A stretch of 64,000 nt of DNA from Planctomycetota bacterium (GCA_028281765.1 JANQJF010000024.1:54951-118950); one strand, 5' to 3'; counted from the stretch's first letter, positions 43,748 through 54,156 are shown. A program made the numbers and translations. The notes: a model not told the origin generated them from the sequence alone.

Positions 43748-46486
43748 TTGAAGAATCTGATCGTCGTTTTGATCGCCGTTGCCGCCGTCGGCGGGCTCGC
43801 ATTCTTCGCCATGTCCGGGTCGACGAGCGACGCGCCGCCGATCACGACGTGGGACGAAGGCGCGATCGAGGAGACCGACGAACTCGTCGAAGCCGAGTCG
43901 GCCGAGAGCGCGGACGAGCGCGAAGAATTCGGGAGTCGATCGGAGATCGACGGCGGTCAGCTCACGCCCGGTTCGACGATCGCGCTGAGCATTCGCGGCC
44001 GGGTCATCGACTCGGCGCAGCGCGCGGTCGCGAGCGCGACCGTCCGCCTCGAAGTGCGCAGCATGTCGCGGCGCAACCGACGCGCCGACCGAGTGCGCCA
44101 GAGCGTGACGACCGGAGCCGACGGTCGGTTCGAGTTCCAGGGTCCCGGTCCGAGTGGCAGCCGCGTCCAGCTGCTGGTGCAGCACGACCGCTACGCGCCG
44201 CTACTCTCCTCGCACACCGTGCAGGAGAACGGCGATCTCGATGTCGGTGACCTCGTCACGCTGCTGGGTGCGACGATCAGCGGTCGCGTCACCGACGAAG
44301 CCGGCACGCCGATCGGCGACGCCGAGGTCAAACTCGATCCGAGCGACGGCAACCCGCTCGCGTGGTCACCGCTGCGCAGCGAGCTCCTGCAGCCGGTCCG
44401 CACCGACGGCGCCGGCCTCTACCGCGCCGAGATGGTCATGCCGGGCAACTACCGGATCAGCGCGAGCGCTCGCGGGATGCAGCGCGGCCAGCTGCGCACG
44501 CCGCTCCGCGCGACCGACGGCGAAGTCGCCGAACTCGACGTGATCGTCCTCAAGCAGGGCGCCGTCCTGACCGGCACGGTCTACGGTCCCGATGGTGCGC
44601 CGGTCGAACGCGCGGACGTGCGCGCCGGCGGAAGTCGCTCGCGCGACCGCGTGCGCACGAACGCAAAGGGGAGGTTCGAATTCGAGCACCTCGCGCGCAC
44701 CGAGATCGAACTCGAGGTCGAGGCCGACGGATTCTTGACCTGGCGCCAGGAGAGCATCGACGTCGAGCGTACGCAGGACGTCGTCGTCCGTCTCGAACCC
44801 GGGCTCGCGATTCGCGGCCAGGCGATCGACGTGCGCGGCGGCGGACCGGTCGAGGCTTACGCCGCGAAGCTCGATCGCATCCGCGGACTCGATCGTGACG
44901 GCTCGTCAGCACGACAGCTCGACGAGATTCGCAGCCGACTCAACACGCCCGGGATCGACGCCGCTGCGCGCGCGCAGCTCGAGATGCGGCTCGCCGACGC
45001 AGAGCGGCGCAACCTCGACCGCAACCGTCGCCGCGACGCGGAGCGACGCTTCCGCTCGCGCCGCAACCGATCGCTCGCCTCGCTCGGCGCGGTCGAACCC
45101 CGCGAGAACGGCGAGTTCGAGTTTGCGGGCCTCGACGAGGGGATCTACGTCGTCTACGTCGGCTCTCCCGATCACCAGATCGCGCAAACAGGCGAGATCG
45201 AAGTGCGTCGTGACACGGCGCCTCAGCCGGTCGTCGTCGAGCTGCAGCGCGGCATCATGCTGACCGGCGTCGTGACATCGTCCCGCCGCGGCGCCGTCGC
45301 GAACGCGCGCCTCGAGCTGTGTGAAGTCCGTCCGCCACGGCCGGGCGGACGCAACGCGTTCGGACCGCCATCGCAGAGCAGCCGCTTCGGCGCGATGTTC
45401 CGCGAAGCCGGGCCCCAGGGCGATCGCGTCATGGAGGTCCGCAGCGACGAACGTGGCACGTTCGAGTTCCGACACGCGCCGGCCGGCGAATACTTCGTCC
45501 GCGCCTACGCGGACGGCTTCGCGAACTACAAGAGCGACGCGTTCGCACTCCAACAGGACCAAGACGGGTTCGCGATCGAACTCGCCGGAACGGCGACGCT
45601 GCGCGGACGCGTCAGCGGCGTCCCGGCCGAGCAGCTCAACGACACGCGGATCGTCGCGTTCTCGGGCTGGGGTCGCGGCCGCATGCGCAACGGCCGCCCG
45701 GACGCGAACGGCAGCTACTCGTTCGACGACCTACAGCCCGGAAACTACCTCGTGCGCGCGTTCATCGGCAACCTCCGCACGTTCGTGTCGTCCGAGATGC
45801 AGAAGATCGACAGCGGCGAAGTCGAGTACGACCTGATCGTCGAGTCGGGCGAGGACTACGAGCTCGACCTCGTCGTCGACCTCCCCGAGGTCGGGCAGGT
45901 GAACGGCACCGTGACCCGCAACGGGGAGCCCGCGCGGAACCGCCGCGTGAACCTGCGGCAGAAGACGCCGGACGGCAACTCCAACCCGTCGATGCGCTTC
46001 TCCACAGGTCGCTTCTCGCGGCGCCTCTCAGCGCGCACCGACCAGAACGGTCGGTTCGAGATCCAAGAGGTACCCGCGGGTGAATACGAGGTGCGCGTCT
46101 ACGGCACCGGCCGCAACGCGCGCGACGTCGTCTTCAGCACCGACGTCGTCGTCGTCGCCGAACGCACCGAAGAGGTCGCGCTCCACATGACTGTATCCCG
46201 ACTCAGCGGCACGGTGTCCGCGGCCGATGGCACGGCCAGCGCGGATCTGCAGGGCGATCTCTACGTGCTCCCCGGCGCGACCGCGCGTCCCGCGTCCCTG
46301 CGCGACTACGAGCGGGAGAATCGCTCGCACCGGCTGCGCATCCGCGACGGCGCGTTCGAGCTCGACGACGTCACGGTCGGACCGGCGCTGCTCGTGCTCC
46401 GCGTGCAGGGGCGAAACGAAGTCGTGCAGCAGGGCGTCGTGCAGGCGGGCGAATCGCAGCTCACGCTGCAAGTCGGCGCGAAGTAG
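43748..46486 (+). CDS. Large membrane-anchored protein with repeated carboxypeptidase-regulatory domains
   Basis: TTG 43748 with a GAGAAGAGG element upstream begins a membrane helix (LIVVLIAVAAVGGLAFFAM), followed by a Glu-rich linker. The body is a series of prealbumin-like domains, for example GTVYGPDGAPVERADVRAGG, ISGRVTDEAGTPIGDAEVKL, GVVTSSRRGAVANARLEL and VNGTVTRNGEPARNRRVNL. The protein is exported and held in the membrane. These repeats form protein-protein or carbohydrate-binding surfaces; the job here is unknown. Its 3' end overlaps the convergent GT-C gene by 26 nt. Confidence 0.85.
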   Translation: MKNLIVVLIAVAAVGGLAFFAMSGSTSDAPPITTWDEGAIEETDELVEAESAESADEREEFGSRSEIDGGQLTPGSTIALSIRGRVIDSAQRAVASATVRLEVRSMSRRNRRADRVRQSVTTGADGRFEFQGPGPSGSRVQLLVQHDRYAPLLSSHTVQENGDLDVGDLVTLLGATISGRVTDEAGTPIGDAEVKLDPSDGNPLAWSPLRSELLQPVRTDGAGLYRAEMVMPGNYRISASARGMQRGQLRTPLRATDGEVAELDVIVLKQGAVLTGTVYGPDGAPVERADVRAGGSRSRDRVRTNAKGRFEFEHLARTEIELEVEADGFLTWRQESIDVERTQDVVVRLEPGLAIRGQAIDVRGGGPVEAYAAKLDRIRGLDRDGSSARQLDEIRSRLNTPGIDAAARAQLEMRLADAERRNLDRNRRRDAERRFRSRRNRSLASLGAVEPRENGEFEFAGLDEGIYVVYVGSPDHQIAQTGEIEVRRDTAPQPVVVELQRGIMLTGVVTSSRRGAVANARLELCEVRPPRPGGRNAFGPPSQSSRFGAMFREAGPQGDRVMEVRSDERGTFEFRHAPAGEYFVRAYADGFANYKSDAFALQQDQDGFAIELAGTATLRGRVSGVPAEQLNDTRIVAFSGWGRGRMRNGRPDANGSYSFDDLQPGNYLVRAFIGNLRTFVSSEMQKIDSGEVEYDLIVESGEDYELDLVVDLPEVGQVNGTVTRNGEPARNRRVNLRQKTPDGNSNPSMRFSTGRFSRRLSARTDQNGRFEIQEVPAGEYEVRVYGTGRNARDVVFSTDVVVVAERTEEVALHMTVSRLSGTVSAADGTASADLQGDLYVLPGATARPASLRDYERENRSHRLRIRDGAFELDDVTVGPALLVLRVQGRNEVVQQGVVQAGESQLTLQVGAK

Positions 46487-47747
46487 TCGCGCCGAGCCGC
46501 CGCTGCCGCCACCACGCGAGCGCGAGCCCGAAGTAGAACGGCGCGTATTCCGCGACCTTGATCCACACGTTCTCGGCCCAGCGTCGCTCGCTGACCCAGC
46601 CCGGCAGCACGTGGTAGCTCGCGAACACGGTGCCGCAGAACACGAGCCAACCCGGGTTCGGCGCGACGCACAGAAACGGCACGAGGAACGCGACGTACCA
46701 CGGATGCAGCGTCGGCGCGCACGCGACGAAGTAGACGAACCATCCCGTGCACGCGCGCTCGAGCGGCCAGCGCCGGAACCACATCCACGCGAGGAGCCCG
46801 AGCCCGAGCGCCGCGATCGGCACGCGCGCGAACTGCGCGTAGCCGAGTGACGCGCAGATCCAGCGCACGACGCCGAACATAGAGTCGTTGCCGCGCCACC
46901 GCGACGCGTACTGCAGCGTGCCGCCGAGCACGAACTCGCCCGACCAGAGGAACGGCAGCCAGAACAGCAGCACGACGGCCCCGAACGCGACCACGATCCG
47001 CCATGGTCGCGCGACACCGCGCAGCAAGAACGGCAAGAACACCGCGGGCATCAGCTTGCCCGCCGTCGCGACGGCGAGCGCAGCGGCCGCGATGAGATGC
47101 CGCCCCCGCTCTCGCGCGAAGATCGCCCCGACGACACCCACGACCGCGAGCGCGTCGCTGTGCCCCTCTGCCGCGAACTCGACGATGAGCAGCGGACAAA
47201 AGCCGTGGATGACCGCGCGTTCTGCCGCGAACCCGAGCCGCGGCAGCAGTCGCCACAGCATCACGAACGCCGCGAAGTCGAACGCCGCGTAGACGAGCTT
47301 GATCGTCCACGGGTGCGGGCTCAGCCACGCGGCGATCGCGTTCGCGAACTGCACGGCCGGCGGGTAGGCGGCCGAGATCATCGGGTTGTTGATCAGCTCG
47401 TGATAGCCGTCACGCAGGTGCGCCACCTCGACGGCGCTCGGCGCGTGGAGGTACGGGTTGAGCCCGTCGAGGACCATGCGACCCTCGAACAGGTAGCGGT
47501 AGATATCGTCGCTCAGCGACGGATCGATCGGCACGAGGATCAGGCGAAGGACCAGCGCGATCGCGCACGCCTCGCCGAACGACGGACGGTAGTCCCCGGC
47601 CAGCACACGCCGCACGACGAGGAGCCAGCAGCCGCTCGCGACGAGCAGGACGGCGAACGTGATCGAGAAGTCGGCCGCGCGGTTCGAGATCGACCACAGC
47701 GCGGCGATCGCGGCAATCAGCGCGATCGCCGCGGCGCGCCCCGTCAT
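46461..47747 (-). CDS. GT-C polyprenyl-phosphate mannosyltransferase-like membrane protein
   Basis: The 428-residue protein has about ten membrane helices. The first loop has the GT-C/DUF2029-type motif LSDDIYRYLFEGRMVLDG, and FLPFLLRGVARPW and THPWYVAF-like (TLHPWYVAF) helices follow. It likely transfers mannose or another hexose from a lipid carrier to a surface glycan. The start ATG overlaps the YdjY-like stop by four bases, making it the last gene in a five-gene overlapping chain. Confidence 0.75.
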   Translation of the reverse strand: MTGRAAAIALIAAIAALWSISNRAADFSITFAVLLVASGCWLLVVRRVLAGDYRPSFGEACAIALVLRLILVPIDPSLSDDIYRYLFEGRMVLDGLNPYLHAPSAVEVAHLRDGYHELINNPMISAAYPPAVQFANAIAAWLSPHPWTIKLVYAAFDFAAFVMLWRLLPRLGFAAERAVIHGFCPLLIVEFAAEGHSDALAVVGVVGAIFARERGRHLIAAAALAVATAGKLMPAVFLPFLLRGVARPWRIVVAFGAVVLLFWLPFLWSGEFVLGGTLQYASRWRGNDSMFGVVRWICASLGYAQFARVPIAALGLGLLAWMWFRRWPLERACTGWFVYFVACAPTLHPWYVAFLVPFLCVAPNPGWLVFCGTVFASYHVLPGWVSERRWAENVWIKVAEYAPFYFGLALAWWRQRRLGATTSRRLAA

Positions 47748-48688
47748 CGGCCGGTGTTGTCCTCGGAACCGGGCTGCTTCTTGTCGCCGCCCTCGTCCTT
47801 CTTCGCGTTCTCCGCGGCTTCCTTCAGCGCTTCCTTCGCGAGGCGCTCCTCACGCTTCTTGACGCTGGGCGGCATGTCCTTGTGGAACGTGACTCGAATC
47901 TTCGTGCCGGTCGGCGGGCACTTCTCGGTCAGCCACCAGTTCATCTCGTCGTTGCCGCGCTCGTGCACGATCGTCACGAGGTGGTTCGGCGGATGCATGT
48001 AGCACGAGCTGACGATGTTGCCCTGGTAGTCCCCCATGAAGACCGGGTCCTCGCCGCGCAGCAACGGCGCCCAGTTGCCGCCGAGGAACACCCAGCGGTT
48101 GCCCTTCACTTCGAGGCCTGTCGTCGCGTCGAGCAGCAGTTCCTCGACCGGGACATCCGTGTGCTTCTTCCCGTCGTGCTCCCAGCTGACCGTGACGTAC
48201 ATCGTCTTGCCCTTCGGTGGGAAGACGTTGAGCCACGGCGCGCCGGCCCGCACCTCTTCGATCGTCGGAGGCGGCTGAATCTCTTCGACCCGCGCGTTCT
48301 CGCCCGGCTCGAGCCCGATCGCGAGCAGCGCGGTGTTGAGCAGACTCGGCACGACCTCGGTGATCAACATCGCCTCGTGCGTCTTGCCCTTGCGATGGAT
48401 CAGGACGTATTCGAGAGGATCGGCCGGTCGACCGACCTCGCTCTCGATCGTCACCGTGCTCGCCTTGGTGTCGACGCGGATGCCGTTCTTCGTCAGGAGT
48501 TCGAGCAGCTCCTTCGGATTGGTCGGGATCGGCACCGTCGTCGGCGCGTTCTTCTTCGGACCTTGCTTCTGTGGGTCCTGCGTCCCCGTGCGCTGCGGCT
48601 TGTCGGCTTCCCCGACCTGCGCCTCCGCCGGACCACAGCCGAGCGTTGCGAGAACCAGCGCGGTCGTCATCGAATTCCGGACGTTCAT
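47744..48688 (-). CDS. YdjY-domain exported protein
   Basis: A signal peptide (ALVLATLGCGPAEAQ) precedes a 314-residue protein whose middle matches YdjY (LEYVLIHRKGKTHEAMLITE, PSLLNTALLAIGLEPG). The tail is charged and partly helical. The cellular role of YdjY-domain proteins is unclear. The gene overlaps both neighbours by four bases. Confidence 0.8.
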   Translation of the reverse strand: MNVRNSMTTALVLATLGCGPAEAQVGEADKPQRTGTQDPQKQGPKKNAPTTVPIPTNPKELLELLTKNGIRVDTKASTVTIESEVGRPADPLEYVLIHRKGKTHEAMLITEVVPSLLNTALLAIGLEPGENARVEEIQPPPTIEEVRAGAPWLNVFPPKGKTMYVTVSWEHDGKKHTDVPVEELLLDATTGLEVKGNRWVFLGGNWAPLLRGEDPVFMGDYQGNIVSSCYMHPPNHLVTIVHERGNDEMNWWLTEKCPPTGTKIRVTFHKDMPPSVKKREERLAKEALKEAAENAKKDEGGDKKQPGSEDNTGR

Positions 48689-51357
48689 TTCGTCACCTTT
48701 GCGAGCAGCGATCGGATCTCACTTTCGGCTGCCACGTCGCCACGTGCAAGGTCCATCGCACGCAGGAGCGCAGCCCGAGCCCGTTCGGGGTTGCCTTCCG
48801 CGATCGCGACTCGCGCCAGGCACACGTCGGGCCGCGCTGCCAGCCATGCGGACGGGATCACCCCCGCGCCGGGATCGTCATCAGCCAGAAACACGCGCCG
48901 CACGAACGGCGCCGGCGACTGCCAAAGAAGGGATCGACCCGCCGCCGCATAGAGCCCTACGGCTCGGGCAAAATCCCCCTCGAGCTCGTAGCGCTCCGCG
49001 AGCACGAGCTGCGCCGGCCCGACGTAGCGCGCGTCGAGATCCGGCGCGTCGAGGACCAGCTGCGCGACGATGTCGCCAAGCATCGCGCGCGACTCGGGCC
49101 GCCGGCTGATCTCCGTCAGGATGCGGCCGAGGCGCGCGCGGCCGAGCGCGTAGTGGCCCGGATGCTCGCGGGCTTCGGCCGCGGCGGCGAGGAATGCGGC
49201 GCGCACTGGCTGAGTCACCCCCGAGCGCACCGTCTGCATCGCCATGTTGATCATCACGGTGCCGGGCGACGAATCGCCGTCCCCGATCTCGAGGTGCTCG
49301 GCGATCTCACCCGCCGGATCGCCGAGCGGCGCGACGAACAAGAGTCGCGCGACGAGCCGCGCCTGCTCGCCATCGAGCGGCGGAGACAGCGCGCCGACGA
49401 TCGCGTGCGCGAGGTCCTCGGTGTCCTCGTCCATCGGCTGACCGATCGCGGTTTCGACCTGATTGCGCACGGCCTTGCCTTCGGGGTGCAGCACGAGCCC
49501 TTCGAGCGCGTGCTCGCGAATGCCGATGTCCGGATCCCCCCGATGCACGAGCTCGAGAATGCGCCCGACCTCCAGATCCGGACGGCGCACGAGCCAGCCG
49601 ACGACCTCGATCCGCCACCACTCGTCGATCTTGTCCTGCCCGGCGACGTGCGCGCGCAGCGTCGGCAGGTGCTCGGGACGCAGCGCCGCGACGATCGGAT
49701 CCTCCGCGCGCCGCAGCCACTTCGACGTCCAGCGCTTCGGGTTCTGAATCAGCTTCTCGAGCACCTCCTCGTCGCCGAGCCGCAGGCGCGTCGACTCGAA
49801 CTGCACGGTGTCGCGCTCGGGCGCGGAGTCGACGAGTCCGCGCACCCAGCCGACCTTGCGCTTCTGGAACGCCGTGACGACGTCCATCCGCGCCTCGCGA
49901 TCGAGCTCGCGCCACATGTCCTCGACGGCGCCGCTGCGGCCGCGCGCGGCGAGCAGTCGGCGCGCCGCGAGCCCGAGCGACCCGCCCTTTTGCGCGACCG
50001 CGACGATCTCGTCCTCGAAGTCGAGCGTCATCGAATCGTGCTCGAACAGCTTGCGCAGCGCCCAAAGCTTGACGTCGTCGTTCTCGTGCGTGAGCAGCTG
50101 CGTCCACGCGCGCGCCGGGATCTTGCGGCCAGGCAGTTGGAACAGCTCGCGCGCGCGTCGACTCGAATCCTCAGGCTCGTCCGCGTGCTCGACGTACTCG
50201 ATCATCTCGGGCACGAACACCTCACCCTGCACGAGCGCCAAGAACGCCGCGGCGGACTCGGCGACGTCGCGGCTTCGCAGGCTCTTCTGGACGAGCGCAC
50301 GGTACTTCGGCTCGCCGACGACACGCGACGCGCGGCGCAGCAGACCGACATCGATCCGCTCGTCGGCGTCGAGCATGTCGCGCACCATCTCGGCCACGAC
50401 CGGCGACTCGCGCGCGGCGAGCCAATCGACGATCGCCTCGCGATGGTCCGGCGCCGAGACGCGCGCCAACGACGCGAGCATCCGCTCGCCACGTTCGCTG
50501 ATCGGCCGCAGCGCTTCGAGTGCGACGGACACGTCGAGCCCCTCGGACGCGAGCTGATGCACCGACCCGACGATCTTGTCCGCGACCTCCGGCGGCAGCC
50601 GTGTCGCCGCCTCGAGCATGCGCGACGGTCGATCGAGTTCTCCTGCCATCGACACGATCTCACGGCCTTGGGCCGCAGTCAGCGCGCCACGCGGGTGCGC
50701 GGCGAACACTTCGAGTCGCCCCGCCGGTGACTCTCGCCGCTGATCGAGCAGCGCGTCGAGCCACGGCGCCGCCGACGGCCGCGGATGATCGGTCATCGCA
50801 GCGAGCACGGCCGTGCACGCGACGTCGTCCTTGCGGATCTTCGCGAGCACGCCGCCCGGCAGCGGCCGCGAGGCAAACACGAGATACCGCGCCGCGGTCT
50901 TCGTCGTGAGCCCAGGCTCGTCCGCCGTCGAGCGTGTCAACGCCGCGAGTAGCACCTCGTCGGTCACCGCGGATCGGTCCGCGAACGCGATGAAGGCCGC
51001 CTGCGCCACGCGCTCGACCGAGTCCTCGCGGATCACCCGGAGACACGCCGTTTTGTCGAGCGCACGCACGAAGACAGTCCGCACGAGCGGCGACGCCTCC
51101 GCCTCGAACCGCGCGCGCATCGCGTCCTTGCCGAGCCCGTGATGCAGGAGCACACTCGCCGCAGCCGCCCGCTGGGTCTCGGACGCAGCATCGAGCGCCG
51201 CCACGACCGCCGCTTCGGGCACCGCGTCCCTGGCACCCGCGCACAACTCACGCCGCGCGCTCTCCACGGTCACGGCATCGCGCGAGCGCAGCTTGCTCGC
51301 CAGATCCTGCGGCGCCGCGAGCGCGACGCACAACACGGCCATCGACGGCAAACTCAT
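48685..51357 (-). CDS. Exported helical-repeat protein (HEAT-like)
   Basis: A short signal (MAVLCVALAAPQ) leads into about 880 residues of repeated amphipathic helices of the HEAT/armadillo kind (for example VERVAQAAFIAFADRS, DIGIREHALEGLVLHPEG). Such scaffolds mediate protein contacts; no enzyme motif is seen. ATG 51357 overlaps the nnrD stop and the 3' end overlaps the YdjY-like start, both by four bases. Confidence 0.72.
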   Translation of the reverse strand: MSLPSMAVLCVALAAPQDLASKLRSRDAVTVESARRELCAGARDAVPEAAVVAALDAASETQRAAAASVLLHHGLGKDAMRARFEAEASPLVRTVFVRALDKTACLRVIREDSVERVAQAAFIAFADRSAVTDEVLLAALTRSTADEPGLTTKTAARYLVFASRPLPGGVLAKIRKDDVACTAVLAAMTDHPRPSAAPWLDALLDQRRESPAGRLEVFAAHPRGALTAAQGREIVSMAGELDRPSRMLEAATRLPPEVADKIVGSVHQLASEGLDVSVALEALRPISERGERMLASLARVSAPDHREAIVDWLAARESPVVAEMVRDMLDADERIDVGLLRRASRVVGEPKYRALVQKSLRSRDVAESAAAFLALVQGEVFVPEMIEYVEHADEPEDSSRRARELFQLPGRKIPARAWTQLLTHENDDVKLWALRKLFEHDSMTLDFEDEIVAVAQKGGSLGLAARRLLAARGRSGAVEDMWRELDREARMDVVTAFQKRKVGWVRGLVDSAPERDTVQFESTRLRLGDEEVLEKLIQNPKRWTSKWLRRAEDPIVAALRPEHLPTLRAHVAGQDKIDEWWRIEVVGWLVRRPDLEVGRILELVHRGDPDIGIREHALEGLVLHPEGKAVRNQVETAIGQPMDEDTEDLAHAIVGALSPPLDGEQARLVARLLFVAPLGDPAGEIAEHLEIGDGDSSPGTVMINMAMQTVRSGVTQPVRAAFLAAAAEAREHPGHYALGRARLGRILTEISRRPESRAMLGDIVAQLVLDAPDLDARYVGPAQLVLAERYELEGDFARAVGLYAAAGRSLLWQSPAPFVRRVFLADDDPGAGVIPSAWLAARPDVCLARVAIAEGNPERARAALLRAMDLARGDVAAESEIRSLLAKVTK

Positions 51358-52172
51358 CGTCCCAGCACCTCCGCTATCGCGAGTGGTAGGTCTTCGGCGC
51401 ACAGGCCGGCCTCGGAAAGTCGCGACGCGACGAGGTCCCCCGCGGCGCCGTGCACGTGCGCCGCGAAGCAGGCGGCCTCGAACGGCGCCATGCCCTGCGC
51501 GAGGAACGCGCCGATGACCCCGGCCAGCACGTCCCCCGTGCCTCCGGTACCCATACCGGCGTTGCCCGTGTCATTCTCGTAGAGACGTTCGCCGTCACAG
51601 ACGAGCGTGCCCGCGCCCTTGAGCAGCACGACGCCACCGAAGCGATCGACGAGGCCGCGCACCGCGGCTTCGCGATCCGCCTGCACGTCGCGCGTCGCAC
51701 ATCCGAGCAGCCGCCCCGCTTCTCCGGGATGCGGCGTCAGCACGCGTCGCTCGGCAGAACTGACCTCGACCGTCGCGACTTCGAGCGCGCCCGCGTCGAG
51801 CACGAGCGGGGCCTCCGACTGCGCGGCGATCGCAGACACGAGTGCGCAGGCATCCGACGGCGGCAGCCCGGGACCGCACACGACGGCGGCCGCGCCTTCG
51901 CAGAAACCGTTTCGCATGGCATCGCGATCGATCGTCGTCGCAGCCGGCACCGCGACCGTGAACGGCGCCATCAGCTCGGCCGGCAGCGCCGCGCGCATCA
52001 GCCCCGCGCCCGCGCGCAGCGCCCCACGCGCGACGAGGATCGCCGCGCCGAGCATTCCCGCGCTCCCGGCGACCCCGATGACCGTCCCGAACGATCCCTT
52101 GTGCCCGGCCGGGTCCCGCTGCGGCAGGCCTCCAGGCAGCGGCAGGCCTCTCCGCGGGGGCAGGCGCCTCAC
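51354..52172 (-). CDS. nnrD: ADP-dependent NAD(P)H-hydrate dehydratase
   Basis: The signatures GSFGTVIGVAGSAGMLGAAI, LTPHPGEAGRLLG and GVVLLKGAGTLV with TGNAGMGTGGTGDVLAG identify NnrD, which repairs hydrated NAD(P)H. The usual fusion partner NnrE (epimerase) is absent, so only the dehydratase half is present. GTG 52172 overlaps the asparaginase stop (GTGA). Confidence 0.92.
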   Translation of the reverse strand: MRRLPPRRGLPLPGGLPQRDPAGHKGSFGTVIGVAGSAGMLGAAILVARGALRAGAGLMRAALPAELMAPFTVAVPAATTIDRDAMRNGFCEGAAAVVCGPGLPPSDACALVSAIAAQSEAPLVLDAGALEVATVEVSSAERRVLTPHPGEAGRLLGCATRDVQADREAAVRGLVDRFGGVVLLKGAGTLVCDGERLYENDTGNAGMGTGGTGDVLAGVIGAFLAQGMAPFEAACFAAHVHGAAGDLVASRLSEAGLCAEDLPLAIAEVLGR

Positions 52173-53293
52173 GGCGTCCCCGGGAACAGCACCTTCGGAA
52201 ACTCGACCACCGATCGCAGCTCCCCCACGACCTTCTTCTGCGTGTTGCGAATCGGCACGCACTCGTAGTGTTCGAGGTCCTTCGGCACGGCCGGCCAGGC
52301 CCGGAGCCGCTTCAGCACGTCGACCACGACCGGGTAGTAGCCGCGCTCCGCACCGTCCGCGATCTTGACCGCGAAGCCGAGGCTCGAGCCGTCCGGCTTG
52401 CGGTAGCCGACTGCGTACACGCCCTCCGCCCCGTTCTTCGGCACGACTCGGTCGGGCAACGAACGGATCAACGGCGAGCAGATCCGGACGTCGCCGGAGT
52501 ACTCGATCGGGTGGCGGGAGATGGCGGACCGCAGCCGGGCGCATGCAGCCTGGCGAACGTCCGACATGCCGACCGGGTTCATGAACTTCGCGAACGCCCG
52601 CGCCAGCGCGACCAGCGGCACCCGGAACGTCGGTGCACCGCAACCGTCGATCGCGACCTGGATCCGCCCCTCGGGCACGTCGGTGAAGTCCGAGACGATG
52701 GAGCGGATCGCCCGCTGCGACGCCGACTCGGGATCGAGGTAGTCCGCCAGCGGCACGCCCAGCTCGCGAGCGAGCCACAGCAGCCCGGAGTGCTTGCCCG
52801 AGCAGTTGTTGTGGATCCGCTGTGGCTTGCCGCCGCTGCGCGCGATCGCGATGTTCGCCTTCTTGTCGTAGGGCGCGTGCGGCCCGCACAAGAACGCGTC
52901 CTCCTCGAGCCCGAGCTTGCCGAGCATCGACCGCACGGTGTCGACGTGGATCGGCTGACTGTCGTGGCTCGAGCTCATGACCGCGATCTCGGCCGGCGAC
53001 AGCCCGTGCCGCTCGTCGATGCCGCGCTCCAGGCTCGCGACCGCCTGGAACGGCTTGACGACCGACCGCGTCCACACCGCGGCGTCGGGATCACCAGTGC
53101 TCCACACGCGGTCGCCGTCGACGATGACGACCGAACCGTGGTGCACCGACTCGACCTCGCTCCCTCGGCTCACGGTCGAGAGCAACGCGAGAGGCTGCTC
53201 CGCACGCCGCGGCTTCCCGGTCGGATTCGCAGCCGAGCGGCGGGCCTCGGCACCCGTCCGCGGGCGGCTCGGTTCGGGTTGCATCGCAGTCAT
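52169..53293 (-). CDS. Asparaginase II family protein
   Basis: The body matches the bacterial asparaginase II family (PF06089-type): VVKPFQAVASLERGI, HNNCSGKHSGLLWLA and IDGCGAPTFRVPL. These enzymes hydrolyse asparagine; specificity here is unverified. ATG 53293 (MTAMQPEP) and ATG 53284 are possible starts, with a disordered Arg/Pro-rich first 40 residues. It heads the five-gene overlapping operon ending with the GT-C gene. Confidence 0.85.
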   Translation of the reverse strand: MTAMQPEPSRPRTGAEARRSAANPTGKPRRAEQPLALLSTVSRGSEVESVHHGSVVIVDGDRVWSTGDPDAAVWTRSVVKPFQAVASLERGIDERHGLSPAEIAVMSSSHDSQPIHVDTVRSMLGKLGLEEDAFLCGPHAPYDKKANIAIARSGGKPQRIHNNCSGKHSGLLWLARELGVPLADYLDPESASQRAIRSIVSDFTDVPEGRIQVAIDGCGAPTFRVPLVALARAFAKFMNPVGMSDVRQAACARLRSAISRHPIEYSGDVRICSPLIRSLPDRVVPKNGAEGVYAVGYRKPDGSSLGFAVKIADGAERGYYPVVVDVLKRLRAWPAVPKDLEHYECVPIRNTQKKVVGELRSVVEFPKVLFPGTP

Positions 53294-53375
53294 GAGCGAA
53301 ACGATCGTAGCCCATGGCCGACCCGAACACAGGCCCGGCTGGCGATCCGCGCGCGACCGCGCAACAATCCTGGCG

Positions 53376-54137
53376 ATGCCATCGATCGATAAGAACCTCG
53401 CCGCCTGGGACAACGAGAAGCGTTGGGAGGACGACGGCGAGCGCTGGTCGAGCAACTGGGGCAACTCGCACGCGATGTGGTTCGGCTCGATCCTGCCGCG
53501 CATCGCGTCGTTCCTACCGGCCGACCACCTGCTCGAGATCGCCTGCGGCCGCGGCCGGGTCAGCGCGTTCTTGCTCGGACAGTGCGCGCGCTACGACGGG
53601 GTCGACCTGGCGCCGAGCTGCGTCGAGTTCTGCCGGGAGCGGTTTCAGGGCGTCGAGCACGCGAGGTTCCACCAAACCGATGGCACGTCCCTCGCGATGG
53701 TCGAGGACGACAGCATCGACTTCGCGTTCAGCTGGGACAGCCTCGTCCACGTCGATTCGACCGTGCTCGACGCCTACGTCGGCCAGCTCGCGAAGAAGCT
53801 CCGCGTCGGCGGCGTCGCGTTCCTGCATCACTCGAACCTCGGCTCGTTCGTCGGCGACGACGGCGAGCTGACGGTCGACAACCCACACTGGCGCGACCCC
53901 GGCGTGTCAGCCGCGAGCTTCCGCGCGCTGCTCGAGAAGCACGGACTGACCTGCCGCGTGCAGGAACTCGTGCAGTGGGGCGTCGACCACCGCAACGACT
54001 GCTTCTCGCTGTTCCACCGCCCGGCCGCAGGCGAGCCCGCCCGCGAGCCGCTGCTCTACGAACACCCGGCGATGAGCTCGGAGACGGGACACTTCCGCAC
54101 GATCGACGGCCTGTACCGTGGTGGCGAGGTCCGCTGA
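53376..54137 (+). CDS. Class I SAM-dependent methyltransferase
   Basis: The SAM loop LLEIACGRGRVSAFLLG, motif YDGVDLAPSCVEFCRE and post-motif FAFSWDSLVHVDS define a small-molecule class I methyltransferase of 253 residues. The substrate is unknown. It is divergent from asparaginase and is followed 19 nt later by the DUF151 gene. Confidence 0.85.
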   Translation: MPSIDKNLAAWDNEKRWEDDGERWSSNWGNSHAMWFGSILPRIASFLPADHLLEIACGRGRVSAFLLGQCARYDGVDLAPSCVEFCRERFQGVEHARFHQTDGTSLAMVEDDSIDFAFSWDSLVHVDSTVLDAYVGQLAKKLRVGGVAFLHHSNLGSFVGDDGELTVDNPHWRDPGVSAASFRALLEKHGLTCRVQELVQWGVDHRNDCFSLFHRPAAGEPAREPLLYEHPAMSSETGHFRTIDGLYRGGEVR

Positions 54138-54156
54138 TCGGCTATAGATACGCGGG

